From contig NZ_JBHUNT010000001.1 of assembly GCF_042685745.1 (NCBI RefSeq), forward strand, positions 5,456,001-5,520,000: a stretch of DNA of 64,000 bases, written 5' to 3'. Shown piece by piece: positions 46,005 through 55,035 of the stretch. This DNA is from Prauserella_A oleivorans (GTDB lineage Bacteria > Actinomycetota > Actinomycetes > Mycobacteriales > Pseudonocardiaceae). Numbering within the stretch: the stretch's first letter is position 1; each line of letters begins with the position of its first letter. Under the pieces are notes generated by a model that was not told where the DNA came from, did not search any database, and saw only the letters and a program-made list of their open reading frames with translations. Position numbers and translations under genes: made by a program.

Positions 46005-47903
46005 CTACGTCTCGGACGTCAGCGCGCCTGTCGCCAGGCCCTGGGCCACCTGGTCGGTGTAGGACTCGCCGAGTTCGGTCAGTCGGCGGAGGGCGTCGCG
46101 GAACCGCCGGAGCCTGCGGAACTGCTCGCCCAGCCTGCGTTGCGCGTCGAGGTCGAGCACGGGTATCTCTGCCCGGCGCACGTCGAGGCGGTGGATTCCG
46201 GAGACGGTGACCGACAGGGCGCGGGGTGACGGTGCCGCCGCGAGGTAGCCGGCCAGGAAATCGGGATCCAGCCGCCGGGAGTCCGGCCGGAGGAGATGCA
46301 GGTTGGGACCGAGCACCCAGCCGGGCTCGTCGACGACCATGGGACGCAGGCGCCCGTCACCGGCCGCGACGACGGGCAGCACGACGTCCCCCGGCTCCAG
46401 CTCGATCGGCTCGTGCTCGCCCGCTTCCGCGAGCCGTGCCGTCGGTGGCCTGCCGGTCGCCACGTCACGACCCGTCAGCACCAAGGGTCCGCTGCCCTCC
46501 TCGGTCGTCGCCGGCCGGGACACGGCGTGGGTCAGCGTGAGTGCGCCGGCGCGCGCGAGTTCGTTCACCGTGACGGTGGTGTCGTCACCACGCCCACCGG
46601 CGGCGACCTGCGGCAGCAGGTCCCGGATCGTGGCCAGCAGCTCCGCGATGTGCGCAGCCTGCGTGTCGAGCGCCGAGGGGTCCACGCGTGTAGCGGGAGT
46701 GGGCACGTGACGAGCCGGGGTGAGGTCCACCTCCTCGTCGAGGAGGTCGATCGGTTCCACCACGCGTCGCCGGCCCGGCACCTCGGCCACCTCACCGGTC
46801 TCGGCGAACTCCCGCCAGGACGCGCCGATCGCGTCGCGCAGTCCGGACCAGTCGACCTGGCCGCGTCGCTGCGGGCGCAGGTCGGTGACGTCCAGGAGCA
46901 GGACGGGACCACCGGCCTCCGCGTCCGGCGCCCGCAACACCCACAGCTGCAGGCCGATCCCGGTGGAGCGCAATGTGCCGGGCGGCAGCGCCACGATCGC
47001 CCGGAAGACACCACGGCGGAGCATGGTTTGCCGGATCGAGCGGCCGGAACGCCGGGAGGCGACACTCGCCGGCACCACGAGCACCACCGTGCCGCCCGGC
47101 TTCGCGTGCGCGAGACAGTGCTGGACCCACGCCAGCTCGGTTTCCGTCTTCGCCGGCACGCCGTACTCCCACCGGGGGTCCATGACGAGGTGTTCGTGGC
47201 CCCAATCGCGGTAGCCGAACGGCGGGTCGCACACGACCGTATCGGCCCGCAGATCCGGGAAGGCGTCGAACCGCAGCGCGTCCCCGATCACCACGTCGGC
47301 CTCGGCGTGCAGGGACAACCTCGGCACGGCGAACCGGCCCACCCACGCGTCGCTCTCCTGGCCGACGAGGCGGTGCGCACCGGCGCGGGCCGCCGCGGCC
47401 AGGAGCGCACCGGTTCCGCAGGCGGGGTCGAACACGGTCGCGCCCACCGGCCGCGCGAGTTCCACCATGAGCTCCGCCAGGTCGGGCGGGGTGGCGAACG
47501 GCGACAGTTGCTGCCGCGCGAACACCCGGTTCACCAGCGCGTCCATCACCTCGTCCGCGGGCAACGCGGCGACCGCGTCCAGCGCCGCGGCGACCTCGGG
47601 CGGCACCCGGGTCCGCCCGCCGGCCAACCGCTCGGCGACCGCCGCGGCGAGCTCGTCGATCGGTGACTCACCTCGGGCCGCGTCGAGCGCCCGCCACAGC
47701 TCGTCCACCGGCTCCAACGCGGTCAGCTTGCCCTGCGCGCGCAGCCACGCCTCCACCTCGGACCGCCGGAAGGCCGGTGAGCCGGCGCCCGCGACCGGCT
47801 CGGGAAAGTCCTGGTAGCGGCGGCGCCAGTTGCTGACGGCCGCTCGGCCGACGCCGGCGAGCCGAGCGACCTCGGCAGCCGTCATCAAGGACTCATCGGT
47901 CAT
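46005..47903 (-). CDS. orphan N6-adenine DNA methyltransferase with N-terminal HTH and C-terminal specificity-like domain
   Basis: 632 residues in three parts. Residues 1-60 form a helix-turn-helix of helix-turn-strand type (TAAEVARLAGVGRAAVSNWRRRY). Residues about 125-400 are a HsdM/type I N6-adenine methyltransferase core with motif I FDPACGTGALLAAAA and catalytic motif IV DPPFGYRDW. Residues about 440-620 look like a target-recognition half of a type I HsdS subunit (LEPGDVVLPVVA, then DVRRAEIPVLDLDAQRRLGEQFRRLRRF). No restriction or separate S gene is adjacent. It may be a regulatory or housekeeping methylase. It is divergent from the sigma-factor gene. Confidence 0.82.
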   Translation of the reverse strand: MTDESLMTAAEVARLAGVGRAAVSNWRRRYQDFPEPVAGAGSPAFRRSEVEAWLRAQGKLTALEPVDELWRALDAARGESPIDELAAAVAERLAGGRTRVPPEVAAALDAVAALPADEVMDALVNRVFARQQLSPFATPPDLAELMVELARPVGATVFDPACGTGALLAAAARAGAHRLVGQESDAWVGRFAVPRLSLHAEADVVIGDALRFDAFPDLRADTVVCDPPFGYRDWGHEHLVMDPRWEYGVPAKTETELAWVQHCLAHAKPGGTVVLVVPASVASRRSGRSIRQTMLRRGVFRAIVALPPGTLRSTGIGLQLWVLRAPDAEAGGPVLLLDVTDLRPQRRGQVDWSGLRDAIGASWREFAETGEVAEVPGRRRVVEPIDLLDEEVDLTPARHVPTPATRVDPSALDTQAAHIAELLATIRDLLPQVAAGGRGDDTTVTVNELARAGALTLTHAVSRPATTEEGSGPLVLTGRDVATGRPPTARLAEAGEHEPIELEPGDVVLPVVAAGDGRLRPMVVDEPGWVLGPNLHLLRPDSRRLDPDFLAGYLAAAPSPRALSVTVSGIHRLDVRRAEIPVLDLDAQRRLGEQFRRLRRFRDALRRLTELGESYTDQVAQGLATGALTSET

Positions 47904-47955
47904 GCCAACCTCCGCACACTGTACGCGTTACCGTAACACAGTCCCGAGTTCATTG

Positions 47956-47984
47956 TTGACTGTGAACTATCGCTAGTGTGTAAT
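47956..47984 (+). promoter_or_regulatory. predicted promoter of the sigma-factor gene
   Basis: TTGACT (47956-47961), 17 bp, TGTAAT (47979-47984). Transcription would begin near 47991, which excludes the ATG at 47983 and supports the start at 48022. Confidence 0.6.
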
Positions 47985-48021
47985 GCACGTGTACACATCC
48001 CGAGTACCGGTGAGGCTGTCC

Positions 48022-48609
48022 ATGACCGCGCCCGACGCCCCCACTCCGAACCACGACGACATCGCCGCCCTCGTACCGGCCGCCGCGGCCGCCGACTCCC
48101 ATGCGGTCGGGACGCTGCTCGGCCGGCTGCGACCGATGATCGTCAGCTACTGCCGGGGACGGCTCGGCCGTGGCAGCGGCCACCCAACGGCCGACGACAT
48201 CGCCCAGGACGTGCTCCTGGCCGCGTTCCGGGCCCTGCCGCGGTTCGGCCACGCGCCGGAGACCTTCCTCCCGTACACGATGGGCATCGCGCGGAACAAG
48301 ATCGCCGACGCGTTCCGGAAGGCGCCGCGGGACAGCCACGTTCCGCTGGAATGGGCAGCCGACGAGGCCGTCGCGGAATCCACCCCGGAGGCGGCGGCGC
48401 TCGACCGGGAGCGGCGGGACCACCTCGCCGCGTTGCTCGCGGAACTCACGCCCGCGCAACGGGAGATCCTCACGCTGCGGTTGCTCGTCGGCCTCACCCC
48501 GGCGGAGACCGCCGAGGTCATCGGCTCGACACCGGGTGCCGTGCGCGTCGGCCAGCACCGCGCCCTGAACGCGCTGCGGCGCCGGCTACGCGAGACGCGC
48601 TGTGCCTAG
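48022..48609 (+). CDS. ECF-type RNA polymerase sigma factor (SigD/ShbA-like)
   Basis: 195 residues. Region 2 is LRPMIVSYCRGRLGRG...ADDIAQDVLLAAFRALPRF with the PYTMGIARNKIADAFRK stretch of region 2.3-2.4; region 4 is LLAELTPAQREILTLRLLVGLTPAETAEVIGSTPGAVRVGQHRALNALR. It resembles SigD/ShbA-type group-4 sigma factors. No anti-sigma gene is adjacent. ATG 48022 is chosen because the predicted promoter lies just upstream. Confidence 0.9.
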   Translation: MTAPDAPTPNHDDIAALVPAAAAADSHAVGTLLGRLRPMIVSYCRGRLGRGSGHPTADDIAQDVLLAAFRALPRFGHAPETFLPYTMGIARNKIADAFRKAPRDSHVPLEWAADEAVAESTPEAAALDRERRDHLAALLAELTPAQREILTLRLLVGLTPAETAEVIGSTPGAVRVGQHRALNALRRRLRETRCA

Positions 48610-48617
48610 CGTTGTGC

Positions 48618-49181
48618 CTAGCGCCGGGCGAAGCGCCGCCAGGGCGTGAGCCACGGCGTCTCCGGCCAGCCCTCGGCCGCCGCCATGAGCGGCAACGCGG
48701 TGGCCCCGTCGATCGACTCCCGGAGGATGTCGGCCTGCCCGGCATGGCGCGCGGTCTCCTCGATCAGGTGCAGCAGCACCCACCGGACCGACCACGCCGC
48801 GACATCGTCCGGAAACCACGGGACGTCCTTCGGTACCGGAACGGGACGGCCGAGGTCGTCGATCCCGGCGACGATCTCCTCGGTGTCGGTGGCGACCCGC
48901 TCGTACTCGCCGATCACGTCGGCGAGCGTCTCCCCCGGCAACATCCGGAAGTCGCCCCCGTCACCGGGCGGCCGCCCGAGGACCGTGCGCATCCAGCCGC
49001 GTTCCACTCCGGCGACGTGCTTGATGATGCCGCCGACGGACAGCGAACTGACAGTCGGCCGCGCCCTGGCCTGCTCGTCGGTGAGGCCGTACGCCGCCAG
49101 GCACAGCACGTACCTCTGCTGGGCGAGATAGGCGAGCAGGCCCTCGCGTTCGTCGGCCACGGGATCGACCAGGCCGGGCAC
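48618..49181 (-). CDS. DinB/DUF664 four-helix protein
   Basis: 187 residues. SVGGIIKHVAGVERGWMRTVLG and WVLLHLIEETARHAGQADILRE carry the His residues (HV, HLIEETARHAGQ) that make the metal site of the DinB-like/DUF664 fold. Some relatives are mycothiol- or bacillithiol-dependent transferases. The GTG start lies one base after the stop of the DUF998 gene. Confidence 0.87.
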   Translation of the reverse strand: MPGLVDPVADEREGLLAYLAQQRYVLCLAAYGLTDEQARARPTVSSLSVGGIIKHVAGVERGWMRTVLGRPPGDGGDFRMLPGETLADVIGEYERVATDTEEIVAGIDDLGRPVPVPKDVPWFPDDVAAWSVRWVLLHLIEETARHAGQADILRESIDGATALPLMAAAEGWPETPWLTPWRRFARR

Positions 49182-49182
49182 G

Positions 49183-49875
49183 TCAGCTCACCGGATCCCT
49201 CGGCCGCGGGCGGATGTCCCGGGTGATCGACACGAGGTAGGCAACCCCGCACGACAGCAGCGCCGTGCCGGCGAGGAGCTGTCCGCGCGCGGCGAGCCCC
49301 GCGAAATGGCCCGGGCCGAGCCAGCCCGCGAGGACCAGACCACCGAGCGCCACCGTGTTCACCAGGACGCTCAGCACCGGGATGACGCGCCACCGGCCGT
49401 GCCACCACAGCAGCACGGTCATCGGTCCCACCACGTAGAGCAGGCCGAACAGCAGGGAGACGACGAGGTTGACGACATGCCCGGTGGAGTAGCCGGCCCG
49501 CTCCCGGCACGCCTCGCTCGCCGACACGGCGCAATCGAGCGGGAACGCGCCCTTGGCGACACAGAGCAGGCCCAGCACCCCCACCGCGACGACCGTCGAC
49601 CGCGCCGCCCGGTGCACGGGCGCCAGCCGGAGCAACGGTGGGACGGCGAGCACGAACGCGACACCGGTCAGGATTTCCGCGGTCCGGAAAACGGATGTGT
49701 ACGGCTGGTCGGAGGCCGCCAGGTCGACGGTGGCCGCGTGCACCGGGGAAAGCCCCGTGTCGAGGAAGAACTCCAGGGTCCACGCGAGCTGCCCGAGTGT
49801 GCCGGCGCTCAACAGGCCGACGCTGGCCAGTCGTACCCCGAACAGGGTCGGAGGACGACGGAGATCGGGCAGCAT
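49183..49875 (-). CDS. DUF998 membrane protein
   Basis: 230 residues with about six hydrophobic helices and the DUF998 pattern: SPVHAATVDLAASDQPYTSVFRTAEI in the first extracellular loop, then DCAVSASEACRERAG, and GHVVNLVVSLLFGLLYVVGP. Function unknown. It is followed immediately by the DinB-like gene, so the two are probably cotranscribed. Confidence 0.85.
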   Translation of the reverse strand: MLPDLRRPPTLFGVRLASVGLLSAGTLGQLAWTLEFFLDTGLSPVHAATVDLAASDQPYTSVFRTAEILTGVAFVLAVPPLLRLAPVHRAARSTVVAVGVLGLLCVAKGAFPLDCAVSASEACRERAGYSTGHVVNLVVSLLFGLLYVVGPMTVLLWWHGRWRVIPVLSVLVNTVALGGLVLAGWLGPGHFAGLAARGQLLAGTALLSCGVAYLVSITRDIRPRPRDPVS

Positions 49876-50079
49876 GGCGAACTACTTATCATGGCCGCGC
49901 GGGAACTGAAACCCGAGGAATTCTCGTTTGCGTTCCGTTTACCGCGTAGTGCCTGGCCGAGCGTGTGAAGCTGGTCGCACGCGCTTGGTGCCCGGCGAGG
50001 CCGGTGCGACGCTCGACGGGCAACGATCCACGACCCGGGGACCTGGTGACAGGCCTCGAGGGAAGGACGGTCGACGACG

Positions 50080-50955
50080 ATGTCCACGCCTGGGAACGCG
50101 CGTGCGGGCGAGGTAACCGCCCCCTACGGAACGGGACCTTCAGCGCAGGAGAAACCGCGGAAGAAGGTCCGCATTCATCATCTGCGGGAGCTCAAGGAAC
50201 GCGGCGAGCCGTGGCCCATGCTCACCGCCTACGACATGTACACCGCCGAACTGTTCGACGAGGCCGGCATCCCGGTGCTGCTGGTCGGCGACTCGGCGGC
50301 CAACAACGTCTTCGGTTACGACACGTCGCTGCCGGTGACGGTCGACGAACTGTTGCCGCTGGTCCGCGCGGTGACGCGGGCCACCACCCGCGCACTGGTG
50401 GTGGCCGACCTGCCGTTCGGCTCCTACCAGCTCTCGCCCGAGCAGGCACTGCAGACGTCAGTGCGGTTCATGAAGGAGGGCCGCGCCCACGCCGTGAAGC
50501 TCGAGGGCGGCCGCCGGTTCGCGCCGCATGTCGAGGCGCTGACCTCCGCCGGGGTGCCCGTGATGGGACACATCGGTTTCACCCCGCAGAGCGAACACAA
50601 CCTCGGCGGCTACCGGGTGCAGGGCCGCGGCGCGGCCGGGGACGAGCTCCTCGCCGACGCACTGGCGCTGCAGGCGGCGGGCGCGTTCGCGGTCGTGATG
50701 GAGATGGTGCCCGCCGAGGTCGCCAAGCGGATCACGCACGAGCTCACCATCCCGACGGTCGGCATCGGAGCGGGACCGGACTGCGACGCGCAGGTGCTCG
50801 TGTGGCAGGACATGGCCGGGCTCCGCCGCGGCAAGGCGCCTCGGTTCGTCAAGCGCTACGCCGACGTGGCGGGCGAGCTCACCAAGGCCGCCCAGGCGTT
50901 CGCCGACGAGGTGCGCCGCGGCGAGTTCCCCGCACCTGAGCACGCCTTCCACTGA
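50080..50955 (+). CDS. panB: 3-methyl-2-oxobutanoate hydroxymethyltransferase
   Basis: 291 residues. Conserved elements: RIHHLRELKERGEPWPMLTAYDMYTA, VGDSAANNVFGYDTSLPVT, DLPFGSYQ, VKLEGG, PVMGHIGFTPQSEHNLGGYRVQG and TVGIGAGPDCDAQVLV. It catalyses the first step of pantothenate synthesis, with 5,10-methylene-tetrahydrofolate and Mg2+. The first 25 residues before the conserved domain are unusually long. Position next to the glnA2/Hip1 block matches Rv2225. Confidence 0.96.
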   Translation: MSTPGNARAGEVTAPYGTGPSAQEKPRKKVRIHHLRELKERGEPWPMLTAYDMYTAELFDEAGIPVLLVGDSAANNVFGYDTSLPVTVDELLPLVRAVTRATTRALVVADLPFGSYQLSPEQALQTSVRFMKEGRAHAVKLEGGRRFAPHVEALTSAGVPVMGHIGFTPQSEHNLGGYRVQGRGAAGDELLADALALQAAGAFAVVMEMVPAEVAKRITHELTIPTVGIGAGPDCDAQVLVWQDMAGLRRGKAPRFVKRYADVAGELTKAAQAFADEVRRGEFPAPEHAFH

Positions 50956-51021
50956 CGCCTGCCGTGCCCGGCCGGTGCCACCCGCGCACCGGCCGGGCGC
51001 GCCACGGCTAGCCTGCACCGC

Positions 51022-51981
51022 ATGGACGAGCTGTATCCGGCGATCACTCCCCACGAGCACGGCATGCTCGACGTCGGAGACGGCAACCGGCTGTACTGGG
51101 AGGTCTCCGGAAACCCCGACGGCAAGCCGGCCGTCGTGCTGCACGGTGGCCCCGGCAGCGGGAGCGCACCGCTGTCGCGCAGGCATTTCGACCCGGCCGC
51201 CTACCGCATCGTGATGTTCGACCAGCGCGGCGCGGGACGCAGCACACCGCACGTCAGCGACCCCGAGGCCGACCTGGCCACCAACACCACCTGGCACCTC
51301 GTCGCCGACATGGAACGGCTGCGCGAGCACCTCGGCATCGAGCGCTGGCTGGTCTTCGGTGGCTCCTGGGGCGCCACCCTCGCGCTCGCCTACGCCGAGA
51401 GCCACCCCGCGCGTGTCAGCGAGATCGTGCTGCGCGGGGTGTTCACCGCCCGGCCCAGCGAGCTCACCTGGATCTACAACGGCGGGGCGGCCCACCTCTT
51501 CCCCGTCGAGTGGGCCGACTATCTCGCGCCGGTGCCCGAGGACGAGCGTGGCGACCTGCTCGGCGCGTACCGGCGGCTGCTCGACGATCCCGATCCGGAC
51601 GTCCGCAGGCGCGCCGCCGTGAGCTGGAGCGCGTGGGAGGGCGCCATCGTGTCGGTGGTGCCGCAGGCCGGTTACCGCGCCGGGTACAGCGCCCCGGCCT
51701 TCGCGGTGCCGTTCGCCCGCATCGCGCTGCACTACTTCACGCACGGGGCGTGGCTCGACGACGGGCAGCTCATCCGCGACGCCGGCAAGCTGGCCGGCAT
51801 TCCCGGCGTCCTGGTGCAGGGCCGCTACGACGCGGTGTGCCCACCGGTCACGGCCTACGAGCTGCACCGGTCGTGGCCCGGATCCCGGCTGGTGCTCCTC
51901 GACCACGCTGGGCACGCCATCACCGACCCCGGCATGCTCGCGGCGCTGCGTGAGGCACTCGACGGTTTCGCCCGCACCTGA
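51022..51981 (+). CDS. pip: prolyl aminopeptidase
   Basis: 319 residues of the S33 alpha/beta hydrolase family. HGGPGSGSAPL (oxyanion), FDQRGAGRSTPH, nucleophile GGSWGATLAL, Asp in RYDAVCPP, and His in LLDHAGHAI. The GGSWGxTLAL elbow is diagnostic for prolyl iminopeptidase, which releases N-terminal proline from peptides. It starts 66 bp after panB. Confidence 0.93.
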   Translation: MDELYPAITPHEHGMLDVGDGNRLYWEVSGNPDGKPAVVLHGGPGSGSAPLSRRHFDPAAYRIVMFDQRGAGRSTPHVSDPEADLATNTTWHLVADMERLREHLGIERWLVFGGSWGATLALAYAESHPARVSEIVLRGVFTARPSELTWIYNGGAAHLFPVEWADYLAPVPEDERGDLLGAYRRLLDDPDPDVRRRAAVSWSAWEGAIVSVVPQAGYRAGYSAPAFAVPFARIALHYFTHGAWLDDGQLIRDAGKLAGIPGVLVQGRYDAVCPPVTAYELHRSWPGSRLVLLDHAGHAITDPGMLAALREALDGFART

Positions 51982-51991
51982 ACGCCCGCCG

Positions 51992-53449
51992 TCACCGCCC
52001 GGCGTTGAGGGCGAGCCACAGTTCGGCCCGCACGCCCGGTGAGTCGAGGTCGCGGCCGAGCAATTCGGCCACGCGGGCCATGCGGTTGCGCAGGGTGTGC
52101 CGGTGGACGCCCAAGGTGGACGCGGCGGCGTCCCAGTGTCCATTGTGCTCGAGCCAGCGGTACAGGGACGTTTCCAGCTCGGGGCGTCCGGCAGCACGCA
52201 GCGGAGCGAGCGACTCGTCGGCGAACGTCCGGGCGGCCTCGGTGCCGAGCAGGCCGAGCAACCCGGCACCGGCGTGCTCGGGATAGCGCACCACGGGCTT
52301 GCCGTCCGCACGTGCGACGTTCGCGGCCTGTTCCGCCTGCCGGTGACCGGCGGCGGTGCGCTCGGCGTCCACTGTGGAGGACACGCCGGCGTGCAGGCCC
52401 GGGACGCGGCCGGGCAGCCGCAGGGCCGCCGACACGTCGCCGAGGACGACCACTGTGGACTCGTGCTCGGCGACCAGCGACGCCTGATCCGGTTCGGTCT
52501 CCAGCGCGTCGAGGGCCGCGGCCAGCGCGTGAGCCGGGCCGGCGAGCACCACCACCTGCCACCTCGGCGCCGGTGCCGTGCCCGCGACGTCGCGCAGAGT
52601 GGCGAGAGCGAGCTCGACGTGCCCGTCGAGCAGGAGGCGCAGCAGCCCGCTGCGGAGTCCGCGGAGCTGCGCGCCGTGGGCGCGGTCGCGTTCGAGCGAG
52701 AGCGACAGCAGCGCCGCGGCCGTGGCGACGAGGTGCTGGTCGGCCGCATCGAGCCGGGTGGAGCGGCCGACGGCGAGAAACCCGCGCGTGCGGGTACCGA
52801 GCGCCTGCAACACCACCTCGTCACCGTCCATCGTCAGCAGCCGCGATCCGCTGTGGGCGCGATCGAGTTCCGCGCGCACGGACGTGGCCTTCGCCGCGGC
52901 GGCGGCCGGTGCGGCCTCCCGCACCGTGCCGGCGGCGTCGACCAGCACCACCCACGCGTCGACGAGCCGCGCGAGCCTGCGCACGAGCGCGCCGGCGCCG
53001 TCCGGCCTGCGCAGCGCGGTGCGCGTCAGCTCCCGCTGTCCTCGGCCGGTCCGGACGAGCGACTCGTACTGCTCGGCCGCGAGCGCGGCCGACACCGCCC
53101 GCGAGATCGCGATGAACGGCGTGGGCCGGGGCACCTCCAGCAGCGGCAACTCCACCGCGTCGGCGGCCGCGATCAGCGCGCGGGGCACCCGCTCGTGGCT
53201 CAGGCCCACACCGAAGCCGAGTCCGGCGACGCCCGCGTCCGCGAGCCTGCGCACGTAGGCGTCCGCGGGCTCGGTGTCGCTGCCGAGCCCGGTGGTGAGC
53301 ACCAGCTCGCCGCCGTCGAGGAACGCCGTGGGGTCGGCGAGCTCGGTCGGGTGCACCCAGGAGATCCCGCGGTCGAGTCCCGCCGCGCCCGCCAGCACGC
53401 GCAGGCCCAGCGCGGTGTCCCCTGCCAGGCTCCGCAACGTGACTGCCAC
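51992..53449 (-). CDS. PucR-family transcriptional regulator
   Basis: 485 residues: an N-terminal PucR domain (RGISWVHPTELADPTAFLDGGELVLTTG), a central GAF/GGDEF-like region, and the C-terminal PucR helix-turn-helix (WLEHNGHWDAAASTLGVHRHTLRNRMARVAELLGRDLDSPGVRAELWLAL). PucR proteins usually activate or repress a neighbouring catabolic operon in response to its substrate. The divergent aldehyde dehydrogenase is the likely target. GTG at 53449 gives the standard N-terminus MAVTLRSLAG. Confidence 0.93.
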   Translation of the reverse strand: MAVTLRSLAGDTALGLRVLAGAAGLDRGISWVHPTELADPTAFLDGGELVLTTGLGSDTEPADAYVRRLADAGVAGLGFGVGLSHERVPRALIAAADAVELPLLEVPRPTPFIAISRAVSAALAAEQYESLVRTGRGQRELTRTALRRPDGAGALVRRLARLVDAWVVLVDAAGTVREAAPAAAAAKATSVRAELDRAHSGSRLLTMDGDEVVLQALGTRTRGFLAVGRSTRLDAADQHLVATAAALLSLSLERDRAHGAQLRGLRSGLLRLLLDGHVELALATLRDVAGTAPAPRWQVVVLAGPAHALAAALDALETEPDQASLVAEHESTVVVLGDVSAALRLPGRVPGLHAGVSSTVDAERTAAGHRQAEQAANVARADGKPVVRYPEHAGAGLLGLLGTEAARTFADESLAPLRAAGRPELETSLYRWLEHNGHWDAAASTLGVHRHTLRNRMARVAELLGRDLDSPGVRAELWLALNAGR

Positions 53450-53524
53450 GATGTCGAATCGTAGCCGCCGGATTGGACATCTCGGCAGGCTGACCGCACG
53501 GGCCGCCCCCAGCATGCTGGGCAC

Positions 53525-53611
53525 ATGACCGCTACCACCCCACGCCGCGCGCACGCCGCGCCCGGACGGCAGGCCCACCGACCCGTGCGAGCCTTCGGGG
53601 TCGCCGCGTGA
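53525..53611 (+). CDS. short ORF overlapping the aldehyde dehydrogenase start
   Basis: 28 codons (MTATTPRRAHAAPGRQ...), stop TGA overlapping the GTG of the next gene (GTGA). Basic and Ala/Pro/Arg-rich with no domain. It may be a leader whose translation is coupled to the dehydrogenase, or chance. Confidence 0.3.
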   Translation: MTATTPRRAHAAPGRQAHRPVRAFGVAA

Positions 53612-55035
53612 CCGCCCCGTTCTGGATCGCGGGCAAGCCGGTGTGCGGCACCGAGGCGGCCGTGGTCCGGCATCCCTACGACGACACGGAAGCCGGCAGC
53701 CACTACGTCCCGGCCGAGTCCGACGTCGAGGCCGCGGTAGCCGCCGCCGACGCGGCCCGCGCGGAGGCCGCGGGCCTTCCCGCCCACGTCCGCGCGGGCG
53801 CGCTCGACCACGTCGCGCACGCCCTGACCGGGCGTGCCGAGGAGTTCGCCCAGCTCATCACCGCCGAGTCGGGCAAGCCGATCCGCTGGGCGCGCGCCGA
53901 GACCCTTCGGGCGGCCTCGACGTTCCGCTGGGCCGCCGAGGAGGCCCGCCGCTTCTCCGGCGAGCTGCAGCGGCTCGACACCGACCCCGGCTCCACCGGC
54001 AGGCTCGCACTGGTCCGGCGGGTGCCGCGTGGCCCGGTGCTCGGGATCACGCCGTTCAACTTCCCGCTCAACCTGGTGGCGCACAAGGTGGCGCCCGCGA
54101 TCGCGGTGGGCGCGCCGATCGTGCTCAAGCCCGCACCCGCCACGCCCTTGACAGCACTTGCCCTCGGCGAGGTGCTGGCCGAGACCGATTTGCCCGCCGG
54201 GTGCTGGTCGGTGCTGCCGGTCGGCAACGACGACGCCACGCGGCTCGTGACCGACGCCCGGCTGCCGGTGGTCTCGTTCACGGGTTCGGTACCGGTCGGC
54301 TGGAGCATTCGGGAAACTGCGGCACGCAAGCACGTCACGCTGGAACTCGGCGGTAACGCGGCGGTGATCGTCTGTCCGGATTGGACCGACCTGGACGCCG
54401 CGGCGGAGCGGATCGCCATCTTCGCCATGTACCAGGCAGGTCAGTCGTGCATCTCGGTGCAGCGGGTGTACGCGCACGACGACGTGGCCGACGACCTCAC
54501 CGAGCGAGTGGTCGCCCAGGTCCGCGCGATGGGGACCGGCGACCCGCGCTCGGCGGAGACCGCCGTCGGCCCGCTGATCGACATCGCGGCGGCGCGCCGG
54601 GTCGAGGCGTGGGTCGCCGACGCCGTGGCCGCGGGTGCCCGGTGCCTCACCGGCGGCGAGCGCGACGGCGCGACTGTGGCGCCGACCGTGCTGGCCGGCG
54701 TCCCCGAGGACGTGTCCGTCATGGCCGACGAGGTCTTCGGGCCGGTGGTGTGCCTCAACGCCGTCGGGTCGGTGGACGAGGCGTTCGACCGGGTCAACGC
54801 CTCCCGGTTCGGCTTGCAGACCGGGGTGTTCACGCGCGACCTGCCGACCGCGTTCGCGGCGTCGGCACGGCTCGACGTGGGCGGCGTGGTGGTGGGCGAC
54901 GTGCCGAGCTTCCGGGCCGACCAGATGCCCTACGGCGGCGTCAAGGACTCCGGCACCGGCCGGGAGGGCCCCGCCGCGGCGATGGCCGACCTCACCGAGG
55001 AGCGCGTCACCGTCCTCACGGGACTGCTGCTGTGA
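53608..55035 (+). CDS. NAD(P)-dependent aldehyde dehydrogenase
   Basis: 475 residues. TPFNFPLNL (cofactor-binding), VLKPAPATPLTAL with the key Lys, FTGSVPVG, catalytic Glu in LELGGNAAVIV, catalytic Cys in QAGQSCISVQRV, and EVFGPVVCLN. It oxidises an aldehyde to the acid; the substrate is not predictable. GTG at 53608 overlaps a small upstream ORF by 4 bp. It is divergent from the PucR regulator, which probably controls it. Its last 20 bp overlap the convergent metal-receptor gene. Confidence 0.93.
   Translation: MTAPFWIAGKPVCGTEAAVVRHPYDDTEAGSHYVPAESDVEAAVAAADAARAEAAGLPAHVRAGALDHVAHALTGRAEEFAQLITAESGKPIRWARAETLRAASTFRWAAEEARRFSGELQRLDTDPGSTGRLALVRRVPRGPVLGITPFNFPLNLVAHKVAPAIAVGAPIVLKPAPATPLTALALGEVLAETDLPAGCWSVLPVGNDDATRLVTDARLPVVSFTGSVPVGWSIRETAARKHVTLELGGNAAVIVCPDWTDLDAAAERIAIFAMYQAGQSCISVQRVYAHDDVADDLTERVVAQVRAMGTGDPRSAETAVGPLIDIAAARRVEAWVADAVAAGARCLTGGERDGATVAPTVLAGVPEDVSVMADEVFGPVVCLNAVGSVDEAFDRVNASRFGLQTGVFTRDLPTAFAASARLDVGGVVVGDVPSFRADQMPYGGVKDSGTGREGPAAAMADLTEERVTVLTGLLL

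Noticed and set aside
46005..47903. Complete type I restriction-modification system
   Set aside because: No HsdR or separate HsdS gene on either side.
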